From Sphingobacterium sp. (GTDB taxonomy: Bacteria > Bacteroidota > Bacteroidia > Sphingobacteriales > Sphingobacteriaceae), in contig JAIRVH010000185.1 of NCBI GenBank assembly GCA_031253985.1, positions 186,001 to 250,000 on the forward strand: a stretch of DNA of 64,000 bases. Reading direction: 5' to 3'. This document shows positions 16,924-24,140 of this stretch, one piece after another. Under the pieces are notes generated by a model. It ran no database searches. It saw only the letters and a list, made by a program, of their open reading frames with translations, and was not told the origin of the DNA. The stretch's first letter is position 1. Each line of letters opens with the position of its first letter. A program made the translations under genes and the position numbers.

Positions 16924-17088
16924 CTATTTGTTTTGAATCATTAATTTTTGTCGGTCCACACGCTTTAAATGGTGTGATGGATCAGTATGATACACCGCTA
17001 CGTTCATAAAACCACACAGAGGAACAAGTTGTTTTACACAATGAAATAAGATATAGTCAATGCTATGACGAACTGCGGAGATCAGGAT
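16924..17088 (-). pseudogene. coding-like tail of an unidentified gene upstream of the SnoaL gene
   Basis: The minus-strand frame has no stop from about 17088 to the TAG at 16924-16926 and encodes about 54 residues, including VKQLVPLCGFMNVAVYHTD and SHHLKRVDRQKL. Cys, His and Trp-free helix-like content looks like protein. There is no clear start with a ribosome-binding site, and its stop directly adjoins the SnoaL ATG. I read it as the C-terminal remnant of a deleted operon partner. The other 176 bases up to 17264 show nothing I can assign. Confidence 0.35.
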
Positions 17089-17264
17089 TTAAGTAAATAC
17101 TTCTCTTTCCTAAAAACAAATATCGAGCAAATCGCCAGTAAAAGGCATCCGTCGAACACTGCGCAGATGAACTTCTCGCCTTTGAAAAATCAAAAGTGGA
17201 ACATAGATAAGCCATTTTTCTCAAATAAAAGGCTCCGTTCGGTTTATAAAAAGTTTCGCTCAAT

Positions 17265-17516
17265 TTACTTTCTGTTCTGATTCATCATTTTCAATGCTTC
17301 TGCTGGATTAGAAAGATAGCTGCGGTAAATATCCTCGGTCTTCCCTACCCTGATTTCAAGTTCATCTTCCCTGAATCCCTGAATAAAACGTGCAGCTACT
17401 TCAGACGCGGGAATACCATTTTGTCCGCCAATGGGTGCTGCCAATAGCTTGGCAATTTCCAAACCTATTGCGGTTGTACCGCCGGAAATAATAACTGTGT
17501 TGTTTTTTGTGTTCAA
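17265..17516 (-). pseudogene. short-chain dehydrogenase/reductase with its middle deleted
   Basis: The 83-residue frame begins with an SDR nucleotide-binding motif (NTVIISGGTTAIGLEIAKLL, T-G-G-T-x-x-I-G type). It then jumps to what reads as the C-terminus of a YdfG-like SDR (GGQNGIPASEVAARFIQGF, then ELEIRVGKTEDIYRSYLSNP). A normal member has about 245 residues, so roughly 160, including the catalytic YxxxK, are missing. The junction is in frame near residue 27 (LLAAPIGG). The product could not be an active reductase. It lies just downstream of the DHA2 efflux gene on the same strand. Confidence 0.75.
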
Positions 17517-17542
17517 ATTCTTTCTTTTTGAGTTTAATTTTA

Positions 17543-19084
17543 TTAATGATCAGCTGCCGCAACTACAATTTTTTTATTGCTTTTCCGCATGGAGAAAAAT
17601 AATAGCAGAGGTAGTGATAGTGCAAATGCCGCCCCGATGAAAAGATAAGCGTCGATATAACTTAACATGAAAATCTGTTTTTGCACAATCATATCCATTA
17701 AGCCGATGGCCCGATGCTGTGCATCATCAGGCCCAAAACCTTTAGTTTGAAAAAGAGCTGTATACTTATTCAGTCTTTCTACCGCTGAATTATTTGTGTA
17801 GGTGATGTTTGAAACTAAATCCGATCTGTGCTGGGCCATTCTTCTGACAATAAACGTATTAATGATAGAAATACCAAAAGACCCGCCCAGCTGTCTCATC
17901 ATATTATTTATGGCTGTTCCCTGTGGTATATCTTCGGTTTTTAATGACGAAATAGCAAGCGTAGAAAGGGGAACCGTCAGCAATGCCATTCCCAGTGCCC
18001 TGAAAATCAAATTAACTGATATTGTTGTGAATGGGACTTCTAGAGTTACCCTTGACATCGACCAATTGAAATAGATGAAGCAACAGAAGCCGATAAATAC
18101 AACTAATGCAGGTGGCACACCCTTCTGTAGTACACGACCTGTAATTATCAGCGCAAATACGGCTATGACAGATCCCGGAAGGAGCATTAAACCAGCCATT
18201 GATGGGGTAAACTGTAAAAGCCTCTGCGCAAATACTGGAGTCAAATAAATAGAAGTAAACATCCCCATACCAGTAATAAAAGTGAGCAACGCAGAAATAC
18301 TTAATGAAGGGGATCTTAAAATAGATAATTTCACCACAGGGTGTGCTGTAGTAAGTTCCCTATAAATAAAAAGAAGAAGTGAAAGAAATGCAATAACTGC
18401 AAGTAGGGTGATATACCGGGTTTCAAACCAATCTTCTGTTTCCCCACGTTCAAGAATGGTCTGTAAAGAACCGATCCCTGCGATCAATAATAAGATTCCT
18501 GCCCAGTCTATTTCTTTGACCTTTTTTCTGGTTGGCGATTCCGGAAGTATCCGATAACAGATGATAGCAGTGATGATGCCGATAGGAATATTAATATAAA
18601 AAATCCATTCCCAGGAAAAATTATCAATGATGTGTCCGCCAAGTGTTGGTCCGATGGTCGGTCCGATAAAAACACCGATACCAAACAGGGCACTCGCGAT
18701 ATTTTGTTTTTCTTTTGGAAAGCATTCGTAGACCACCGTCGCAGAGACAGAGAGCAATGCCCCTCCACCAATACCCTGAAAAAAGCGAAAAGCCACCAAT
18801 TCCCAAATGCCAGAGGCATTGCCACACATAAAAGAACATAATGTAAATAGTACAAGGGATCCTATATAGTAGTTTCTACGTCCCAGATTATTCAAAAGAA
18901 AACCCGTCATCGGAATAATGATAACGTTTGCGATGCCGTAAGAAGTCACAACCCAGGAAGTATCTTCCAATGTTGCGCCCAAGCTTCCGCTCATATGATT
19001 GACTGCCACATTGACAATGGACGTATCAATCAATTCCATGATAGCCGCTGATATAACGGTAATGATGAGGAGTATTCGATTCAT
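17543..19084 (-). CDS. DHA2-family drug efflux transporter (EmrB/QacA type)
   Basis: The 513-residue MFS protein has the 14-helix pattern of DHA2 proton-driven exporters. Seen motifs are LIDTSIVNVAVNHM in helix 1, the motif-A loop NLGRRNYYIG, RFFQGIGGGALLSV, and GIGVFIGPTIGPTLGGHIIDNFSWEWIFYINIPIG, the family's motif C and D region. A shorter C-terminal motif QLGGSFGISIINTF is also present. No separate membrane-fusion (EmrA) gene is adjacent. Its upstream region contains a palindrome at 19113-19132, and a TetR-type regulator gene remnant lies beyond, so it was probably repressor controlled. Confidence 0.9.
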   Translation of the reverse strand: MNRILLIITVISAAIMELIDTSIVNVAVNHMSGSLGATLEDTSWVVTSYGIANVIIIPMTGFLLNNLGRRNYYIGSLVLFTLCSFMCGNASGIWELVAFRFFQGIGGGALLSVSATVVYECFPKEKQNIASALFGIGVFIGPTIGPTLGGHIIDNFSWEWIFYINIPIGIITAIICYRILPESPTRKKVKEIDWAGILLLIAGIGSLQTILERGETEDWFETRYITLLAVIAFLSLLLFIYRELTTAHPVVKLSILRSPSLSISALLTFITGMGMFTSIYLTPVFAQRLLQFTPSMAGLMLLPGSVIAVFALIITGRVLQKGVPPALVVFIGFCCFIYFNWSMSRVTLEVPFTTISVNLIFRALGMALLTVPLSTLAISSLKTEDIPQGTAINNMMRQLGGSFGISIINTFIVRRMAQHRSDLVSNITYTNNSAVERLNKYTALFQTKGFGPDDAQHRAIGLMDMIVQKQIFMLSYIDAYLFIGAAFALSLPLLLFFSMRKSNKKIVVAAADH

Positions 19085-19112
19085 TTTTTTTATTTTTAAT
19101 TCGCTAAATTAA

Positions 19113-19132
19113 AATATACCAATAAGTATATT
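19113..19132. promoter_or_regulatory. palindrome upstream of the DHA2 gene, possible operator
   Basis: Arms AATATAC (19113-19119) and GTATATT (19126-19132) are exact reverse complements around a 6-base spacer. It lies about 30 bases before the efflux gene start, where a repressor would block transcription. A+T richness makes a chance palindrome possible. Confidence 0.4.
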
Positions 19133-19359
19133 ATATATTAAATAAAATGCCTGTAGGCGCGTCCACGGCGTTTCTCTCCTGTGGTTAAAAAAAGACTGCC
19201 TGGGACTGGAGAGTTCTTCAATTATTCCCGACTGTTGTTTCTGAATCCAATTTAGCCCATCGACTTTTAGTCCTACAAAGTGGAAGCATCATTTATGCAT
19301 TTACCGATTCGATTGAACACAATCGAGATATTGTGCTAAAATGCTGCAACTACCAATTT

Positions 19360-19518
19360 TCATGTCTGAAAAATTACTGAAATCGCTTGTTTAATCAGTT
19401 TACTTCCTTCCTGAATATCCAGCAACGAAGCATTTTCATATCCTTTAATATTGAATATCTGTGCTGATTTCTGAATGATAAATTCTCTTGTTTTTTCTGC
19501 TGCTGGGATCTTACTCAT
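19360..19518 (-). pseudogene. TetR-family regulator remnant with internal deletion
   Basis: Fifty-two codons start MSKIPAAEKTREFIIQKSAQ and continue IFNIKGYENASLLDIQ, the first helices of a TetR DNA-binding domain. They closely parallel the intact TetR gene nearby (IIEKTSTVFNVKGYAGTSINDV). After that the frame jumps to EGSKLIKQAISVIFQT, which looks like the tail of such a protein. About 140 residues, including the recognition helix, are missing. A palindromic TetR-type operator survives 47 bases upstream. The rest of 19133-19359 has no recognisable gene, only a short perfect hairpin at 19309-19326. Confidence 0.65.
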
Positions 19519-19564
19519 TACTATTAACAAAAACTTTAATCGAACACAAATATATAAAAATATA

Positions 19565-19578
19565 ATACCGTTCGGTAT
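19565..19578. promoter_or_regulatory. TetR-type operator upstream of the TetR remnant
   Basis: The site is ATACCG-TT-CGGTAT, two perfect 6-base arms. The ACCG-NN-CGGT core is typical of TetR-family operators. It sits where the remnant's promoter should be. Confidence 0.6.
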
Positions 19579-19642
19579 ATATTTTTATAAAGTTAATTTA
19601 CGACTCCACATTTAAGGTATCACCCAAATATTCTTTAAAAAA

Positions 19643-19674
19643 GACCGATCGTTTTATTTTTTTAATTAACTTTG
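19643..19674 (+). promoter_or_regulatory. TetR operator and -7 box before the intact TetR gene
   Basis: GACCGATCGTTTT at 19643-19655 contains the half-palindrome ACCGATCG, and a TAACTTTG box at 19667-19674 fits the Bacteroidota -7 consensus TAnnTTTG. The operator covers the -33 position, so the repressor would block its own promoter. The same core recurs at 20314. Confidence 0.55.
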
Positions 19675-19696
19675 TCCTGGGCAAGAATTATCACTG

Positions 19697-20293
19697 ATGA
19701 AAACTCAAAAATCCGAAAATACCAAACAGCTGATCATAGAGAAAACTTCGACTGTTTTTAATGTAAAAGGCTATGCGGGCACATCCATAAATGATGTAAT
19801 GAGTGCCACTGGCCTATCGAAAGGTTGCGTCTATGGCAATTTTGAGAATAAGGATGAGATTGCATTAAGTGTCTTTGACTACAATTTTGGTAAAGTAACG
19901 CAGCATATGAAAGATCGTATTTTAGCAAGTAAAAATTCAATTGAAAGATTGTTGGTTTATCCCAATACCTACAAAAACTATTTCAGGTATCCGTATTTAC
20001 AGGCGGGATGCCCTATTTTAAATACTGCCACGGAGGCTGATGATACACATCCGGCTCTCCAGAAACGTGTACAAAAGGCCCTGGCATTTTGGAAAACATC
20101 CATCGAAAATCAAATCAAACGCGGCATCGATAGAAATGAAATAAAAGCAAATACGGATCCTACCGAAATTGCTGTAGTGATGATCTCGATGATCGAAGGT
20201 GCTTTTATGCAGGCAAAGGTCAACAACCATATGACAGAGCTTAATATAGCGATGTCCTTTTTAGAGAGGCTGATTAGGAATTTGAAAGCATAA
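19697..20293 (+). CDS. TetR/AcrR-family transcriptional regulator
   Basis: The 198-residue protein has an N-terminal TetR domain: TKQLIIEKTSTVFNVKGYAG, TSINDVMSATGLSKGCVYG as the helix-turn-helix, and NFENKDEIALSVF. The C-terminal part (PILNTATEADDTHPALQKRVQKAL and EIAVVMISMIEGAFMQAKV) is the TetR_C ligand-binding type common in Bacteroidota. ACCGATCG-type operators lie before the gene and just after it, suggesting it represses itself and the downstream plus-strand genes. Confidence 0.9.
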   Translation: MKTQKSENTKQLIIEKTSTVFNVKGYAGTSINDVMSATGLSKGCVYGNFENKDEIALSVFDYNFGKVTQHMKDRILASKNSIERLLVYPNTYKNYFRYPYLQAGCPILNTATEADDTHPALQKRVQKALAFWKTSIENQIKRGIDRNEIKANTDPTEIAVVMISMIEGAFMQAKVNNHMTELNIAMSFLERLIRNLKA

Positions 20294-20310
20294 TTTTTTT
20301 TATCTACAAA

Positions 20311-20326
20311 AAGACCGATCGGTTTT
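20311..20326 (+). promoter_or_regulatory. palindromic TetR operator before the downstream gene set
   Basis: ACCGATCGGT at 20314-20323 is a perfect 10-base palindrome, flanked by AAAG and TTTT. It matches the site in front of the TetR gene and lies 28 bases before the next ATG, so the regulator probably controls the following genes. Confidence 0.65.
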
Positions 20327-20350
20327 TTTGTAAAGTATTTAAACAACAAA

Positions 20351-20470
20351 ATGGCAACATTTGATATAACCTTAATAAACGCAGGTCCCGGTGGATATGT
20401 AGAGGCTGTCGATGGTCGTCATTATCATAACACTATAATTATTAAGAATAAAATATATAAAAATGATTGA
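20351..20470 (+). CDS. short ORF of unknown nature, probably a gene remnant
   Basis: Thirty-nine codons start MATFDITLINAGPGGYVEAV directly after a TetR operator, and the stop overlaps the start of the next gene by 8 bases. The AGPGGY turn is like the start of a flavin- or NAD-binding protein, but too little is left to name it. Other genes in this block keep only their ends, so this may be another remnant. Alternatively it is a leader that couples translation of the VOC gene. Confidence 0.3.
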   Translation: MATFDITLINAGPGGYVEAVDGRHYHNTIIIKNKIYKND

Positions 20471-20918
20471 AGGATTATATGAGACACACATCCAAGTAAG
20501 CAACTTGGAAAACGCAGTGCAATTTTATACTCAAATATTGGGTCTGCAGTTTGCGCACTATGATGAAACAAGGCCGATTGCGTTTCTTTGGATCGGAGAA
20601 AATAAAAAGGCAATGCTTGGACTTTGGGAACAACAGGGTAATCTCCAGACAAGACATTTTGCATTCAGCTGTTCCAAAGATTTTATCTTAAAAGATGCAA
20701 ATACATTTTTAGATAAAAACGGGTTAAAGCCGTATAACTTTCTGAAAAATGGCAGCAATGAACCAATGGTTTTTGCCTGGATGCCTGCACTTGCTCTTTA
20801 TTTTGACGATCCAGACGGAAATCAACTGGAGTTTATCCATATTCTGAAAGGCAAAAGTCAGCCAGAACTCGGTGTAGTCAGCTACGAGGAATGGCAAAAA
20901 ATCAATTCACTTCATTAG
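20463..20918 (+). CDS. VOC-family (glyoxalase/bleomycin resistance-like) protein
   Basis: This 151-residue protein starts MIEGLYETHIQVSNLENAVQFYTQILG, the first beta-alpha-beta module of the vicinal oxygen chelate fold, and ends with ALYFDDPDGNQLEFIHIL, the second module with its metal-binding Glu. His in ETHIQV and Glu in LEFIH fit metal ligands. VOC proteins include glyoxalase I, dioxygenases and antibiotic-binding proteins; the substrate is unknown. It belongs to the run of small genes behind the TetR operator. Confidence 0.85.
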   Translation: MIEGLYETHIQVSNLENAVQFYTQILGLQFAHYDETRPIAFLWIGENKKAMLGLWEQQGNLQTRHFAFSCSKDFILKDANTFLDKNGLKPYNFLKNGSNEPMVFAWMPALALYFDDPDGNQLEFIHILKGKSQPELGVVSYEEWQKINSLH

Positions 20919-20927
20919 ATAAAACCT

Positions 20928-21456
20928 ATGAATGCCGAAGACAATTATTTGGAAATAAACAGGGAATCCTGGAATACCAGAACAGAAGCTCACATCAATT
21001 CTGATTTTTATAACCTGGATGACTTTTTGAAGGGGAAAAGCTCATTAAAAGATATAGAACTTAATTTGCTTGGAGATCTGATAGGTAAATCAGTATTACA
21101 TTTACAATGCCATTTCGGACAGGATAGCATCTCATTAAGTCGCATGGGAGCGGACGTAGTCGGCATTGATCTTTTAGATGTAGCAATTGATCGTGCACGG
21201 CAACTGGCAAAACAGAGCAATGTTTCAACAGCTTTTATCTGCAGCGCGATGTTTATGATCTGCCCTATCATCTGGATCGTCAGTTCGATATTGTCTTTAC
21301 AAGTTATGGGACCATAGGTTGGCTTCCGGATCCTACAATAATCTCAATAATTCAGTGGAATCTGAACCCGGTAAGTTTAGAATTGATCATCTGGACAACA
21401 AAATCCCTACGCTGTATGCATTGACAGCCTCAAAAAGGCATCTTGTGGATGGGTAA
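20928..21456 (+). pseudogene. class I SAM-dependent methyltransferase, frameshifted and internally deleted
   Basis: The gene starts MNAEDNYLEINRESWNTRTEAHINSD-like and has motif I as SVLHLQCHFGQDSISLSRMGA, then VVGIDLLDVAIDRARQLA. Near 21240 the frame shifts by one base: the true continuation DVYDLPYHLDRQFDIVF, SYGTIGWLPD is found in another frame. About 120 residues are then missing. The C-terminal tail (NNLNNSVESEPGKFRIDHL, KIPTLYALTASK) follows at once and ends at the TAA at 21454-21456. Family members have about 270 residues. The unbroken frame alone would stop at 21317 after 129 residues. The gene is not functional as written. Confidence 0.8.
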
Positions 21457-21509
21457 AAATAAAATCTGATGCTGTCTCTAAATTAAAATAGTCTGTTTAT
21501 TCAAATTAT

Positions 21510-22154
21510 ATGTTTCTTAGATTAATTTTGCTTTACCTGTCATTTCTTCCGTTTGCTACTAATGCTCAAAATATTACTCAAAAAAAGTATATATTTTTTT
21601 TGCATAATAAATTTTTGGAAGGACATCCGTTAAATGAATCCCATCCTAAATACGGACCAGCGGCATATACAGCTATTTTGAAGAAATTTCAATCCACAAA
21701 TTCTGTCATATTATCTGAAAAAAGAAAGGCTGACACAGATCCTAAGATGTATGCAAAAAAGTTAATCCTTACAATTGACAGCTTACACAGCTTCGGAGTT
21801 CCGTATGACCAGATTTCAATTGTCGGAACGTCTCAAGGGGGATACATTGCTCAATACATCTCCTATTATGTTAAAAATACAGATTTGACATTTGTTTTTA
21901 TTGGCTCAAGCTTTAAAAATGATTCAATGAATGAAGATCGAAATTTCCGACTCTATGGGAAGATTTTATCGATTAATGAAAAAACTGATGTTGGCGCTGA
22001 GTTATTATCAAGGCAACTTAGATTTAAAAATTCTGAGTTAAAAGCTTTTAAAGAGATTACCCTCAACACAGGTCTGGAACACGGTTTTCTGTTCAGGGCA
22101 TTAGACGAGTGGATAATACCTGCCAAAGCATGGATTAATAGTAATAATTTATAA
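21510..22154 (+). CDS. exported alpha/beta hydrolase-like protein
   Basis: The 214-residue protein has a signal peptide (MFLRLILLYLSFLPFATNAQ). The mature part shows KKYIFFLHNKFLEG, then ISIVGTSQGGYIAQYIS, the nucleophile elbow G-x-S-x-G with Ser near 113, and LEHGFLFRALDEWI near the end, with the catalytic His. The fold is small, without a lid. It is likely a periplasmic esterase or peptidase-like hydrolase of unknown substrate, followed one codon-space later by a DinB gene. Confidence 0.75.
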   Translation: MFLRLILLYLSFLPFATNAQNITQKKYIFFLHNKFLEGHPLNESHPKYGPAAYTAILKKFQSTNSVILSEKRKADTDPKMYAKKLILTIDSLHSFGVPYDQISIVGTSQGGYIAQYISYYVKNTDLTFVFIGSSFKNDSMNEDRNFRLYGKILSINEKTDVGAELLSRQLRFKNSELKAFKEITLNTGLEHGFLFRALDEWIIPAKAWINSNNL

Positions 22155-22164
22155 ATTGATACTA

Positions 22165-22704
22165 ATGAAAGAAGTAAAGCCACAATTATTTGTCAGATGG
22201 TTCGACCGACAATTTGATTCAAACACAGGTTCGGAATATTTTGACGAATTTTTACAACGACTTGAACATTTTCCGTCTGTTCTAAATATTGTGCTGAAAA
22301 GTTGTCCTATAGAAGCTTCAACCCGCAAAATGGGAGATAAATGGTCTGTCAATGAGAATATAGGGCATTTAATGCTTTTAGAAGATCTATGGCGAATCCG
22401 TTTCAAAGATATAAAGGAAGGAAAACCGGATATGTCCCCTGCCGATTTAAACAATACAGCAACCGATCAGTCTTCTTTCAACAACATGTTAGTTGAAGAG
22501 CTTATTAAGGATCTGGTCAGCGAAAGAGAAAAAACAATTGTAATGCTTCAAAAATTGAGTGAAGAAGACTTATTGAAGACAAGTATGCATCCGAGATTAC
22601 AACAGCCAATGAATATCATCGACCTGATGCATTTTGTTGCAGCGCATGATTTGCACCATTTGCACACCATACAGTCTATAATAGAAAACATGGAAAACCT
22701 ATAA
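22165..22704 (+). CDS. DinB-family protein
   Basis: This 179-residue four-helix protein starts MKEVKPQLFVRWFDRQF. Metal-binding histidines appear as WSVNENIGHLMLLE in helix 2 and MHFVAAHDLHHLHTI in helix 4. A TTG at 22156 is in frame, but the ATG at 22165 is the natural start. DinB proteins bind a divalent metal; many are thiol-dependent transferases acting with bacillithiol or similar thiols, and others have unknown roles. Confidence 0.8.
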   Translation: MKEVKPQLFVRWFDRQFDSNTGSEYFDEFLQRLEHFPSVLNIVLKSCPIEASTRKMGDKWSVNENIGHLMLLEDLWRIRFKDIKEGKPDMSPADLNNTATDQSSFNNMLVEELIKDLVSEREKTIVMLQKLSEEDLLKTSMHPRLQQPMNIIDLMHFVAAHDLHHLHTIQSIIENMENL

Positions 22705-22720
22705 TTTTTTTTTATTCATA

Positions 22721-22740
22721 AAAAGACTGATTGATTTATT
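22721..22740 (+). promoter_or_regulatory. degenerate copy of the TetR operator
   Basis: AAAAGACTGATTGATTTATT resembles the two sites AAAAGACCGATCG(G/T)TTT upstream of and after the TetR gene, with a few substitutions. It precedes the thioesterase gene by about 25 bases. Confidence 0.35.
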
Positions 22741-22763
22741 TATATAAATATAATAACTCATAT

Positions 22764-23238
22764 ATGGCAAAAGTATCAATACTGGATTACCTGAATAAAT
22801 TGATAAAAAGTGAAATTACCTACGATATGCATACGCACATATATTACCCTACACCAATATCAAAAACATTGGGCATAAACATCATAGAGATCGGTTTAGG
22901 TACAGCGACCGTACAGATCAACACTACAAAAGAAAAACACAGTAACCAGCAGGGAACCATGCACGGAGGACTGCTATGTGAACTGGCAGATGCAGCCATC
23001 GGAACCGCACATTCAACCCTTATTCAGGAAGGCGAAACTTTTACATCCGTCGAATTGAAAATCAATTTTTACCGGCCGGTTTTTGGGGATATACTCACTG
23101 CCAAAGCATCGCCCTTACATAGTGGAAAAAATTTAAATCATTATCAATGCAATATTTTCCGCATTGATGGTAAAAAAAGCCGCTATGGTAACAAGTACGG
23201 TCATGACTTTAAGAGGTGATAAAGCGACAGGACGTTAA
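22764..23238 (+). pseudogene. PaaI-type hotdog thioesterase with a frameshift near its end
   Basis: The gene starts MAKVSILDYLNKLIKSEITYD at 22764. It carries the hotdog motif NQQGTMHGGLLCELADAAIGTA with the catalytic Asp region and VELKINFYRPVFGD. PaaI-like enzymes hydrolyse acyl-CoA thioesters. At a run of seven A (23172-23178) the frame slips: one frame stops at 23219 with an abnormal tail. The frame reached by removing one A reads KKAAMVTSTVMTLRGDKATGR and stops at 23238, the normal family ending. Only the last strand is affected, so some activity may remain, or the run may be a sequencing error. Confidence 0.7.
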
Positions 23239-23273
23239 TCTAATTCTCAACTACAACTTTATACAAACTATTC

Positions 23274-24122
23274 ATGAATAAATCAATCTTTAAAAGCCCG
23301 GAAGGAAAAGACAAAATTATCCGGGCTTACGACGATGCAATAAAAAATGCTTCATTGAATTTGAAAACTGGCGTGCTGAAAACAACTTATGGGGACACCC
23401 ATTTTTTGGAGGATGGAAGTCAACACCAAGAAATTGTCATCTTACTGCATGGCGCGTCTTCTAACGCGACGTCATGGTTATCAGACATGGCTGAATATTC
23501 AAAACAATATAAAGTCATAGCAATAGATATTATCGGAGAAGCAGGAAATAGCGCAGAAACCAGACCATCTTATCAAACAAAAGATTTCGCTGAATGGCTA
23601 AAAGAGGTTTTCGACAGGCTCGATATCAGGAAGGCAAATATAATCGGATTATCACAAGGAGGATGGTTGGCATTACGATTTGCAACAAGCTATCCTGAAT
23701 TAGTCGACCGGCTGATTTTGCTGACACCTGCAGGAGTAGTTCCTACCAAAACAACATTTATCATAAAAGCCCTGCTCTATTCCCTTTTGGGAGCAACTGG
23801 ACGTATCAAGATTAATAGATTGGTCTTGGGAAACCAGCGTGTGGATCAAAGAATTGTAGCATTTATGGATTTAATACAAACCAATTTTAATGCGAGAATA
23901 GAAAAAGAATATATTTTTTCAGATGATGAGCTCAGCCGCTTGACAATGCCTGTGTTATTCATCGGCGGAGAACAGGATGTAATCCGCTCTACTCAGGAAA
24001 TTGCCACTAGATTGCGAAATATTGTTGACGACTTTACCATAATAACCATTCCGGAAATGGGACATGTTTTGGCTGGATTAGCACCACGAATATTTCCTTT
24101 TTTAAACAAGACCAAATGCTAA
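23274..24122 (+). CDS. alpha/beta hydrolase
   Basis: The 282-residue cytoplasmic hydrolase contains the oxyanion HG motif VILLHGASSNATSWL, the nucleophile elbow IIGLSQGGWLALRFA near residue 128, the acid region VLFIGGEQDVIRS and the His in EMGHVLAG. It is an esterase, lactonase or C-C bond hydrolase type; the substrate is unknown. It lies in the plus-strand run behind the TetR gene. Confidence 0.85.
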   Translation: MNKSIFKSPEGKDKIIRAYDDAIKNASLNLKTGVLKTTYGDTHFLEDGSQHQEIVILLHGASSNATSWLSDMAEYSKQYKVIAIDIIGEAGNSAETRPSYQTKDFAEWLKEVFDRLDIRKANIIGLSQGGWLALRFATSYPELVDRLILLTPAGVVPTKTTFIIKALLYSLLGATGRIKINRLVLGNQRVDQRIVAFMDLIQTNFNARIEKEYIFSDDELSRLTMPVLFIGGEQDVIRSTQEIATRLRNIVDDFTIITIPEMGHVLAGLAPRIFPFLNKTKC

Positions 24123-24140
24123 TTAAATCGCAGTATTCTT

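Noticed and set aside
17065..17280. Overlapping ORFs on both strands (71 and 66 codons)
   Set aside because: Neither shows domain-like sequence, both overlap in antisense, and no start signal was convincing.
19309..19326. Hairpin TCGATTG-AACA-CAATCGA
   Set aside because: A 7-bp stem without a T-run and not near a gene end; too short to call a terminator or operator.
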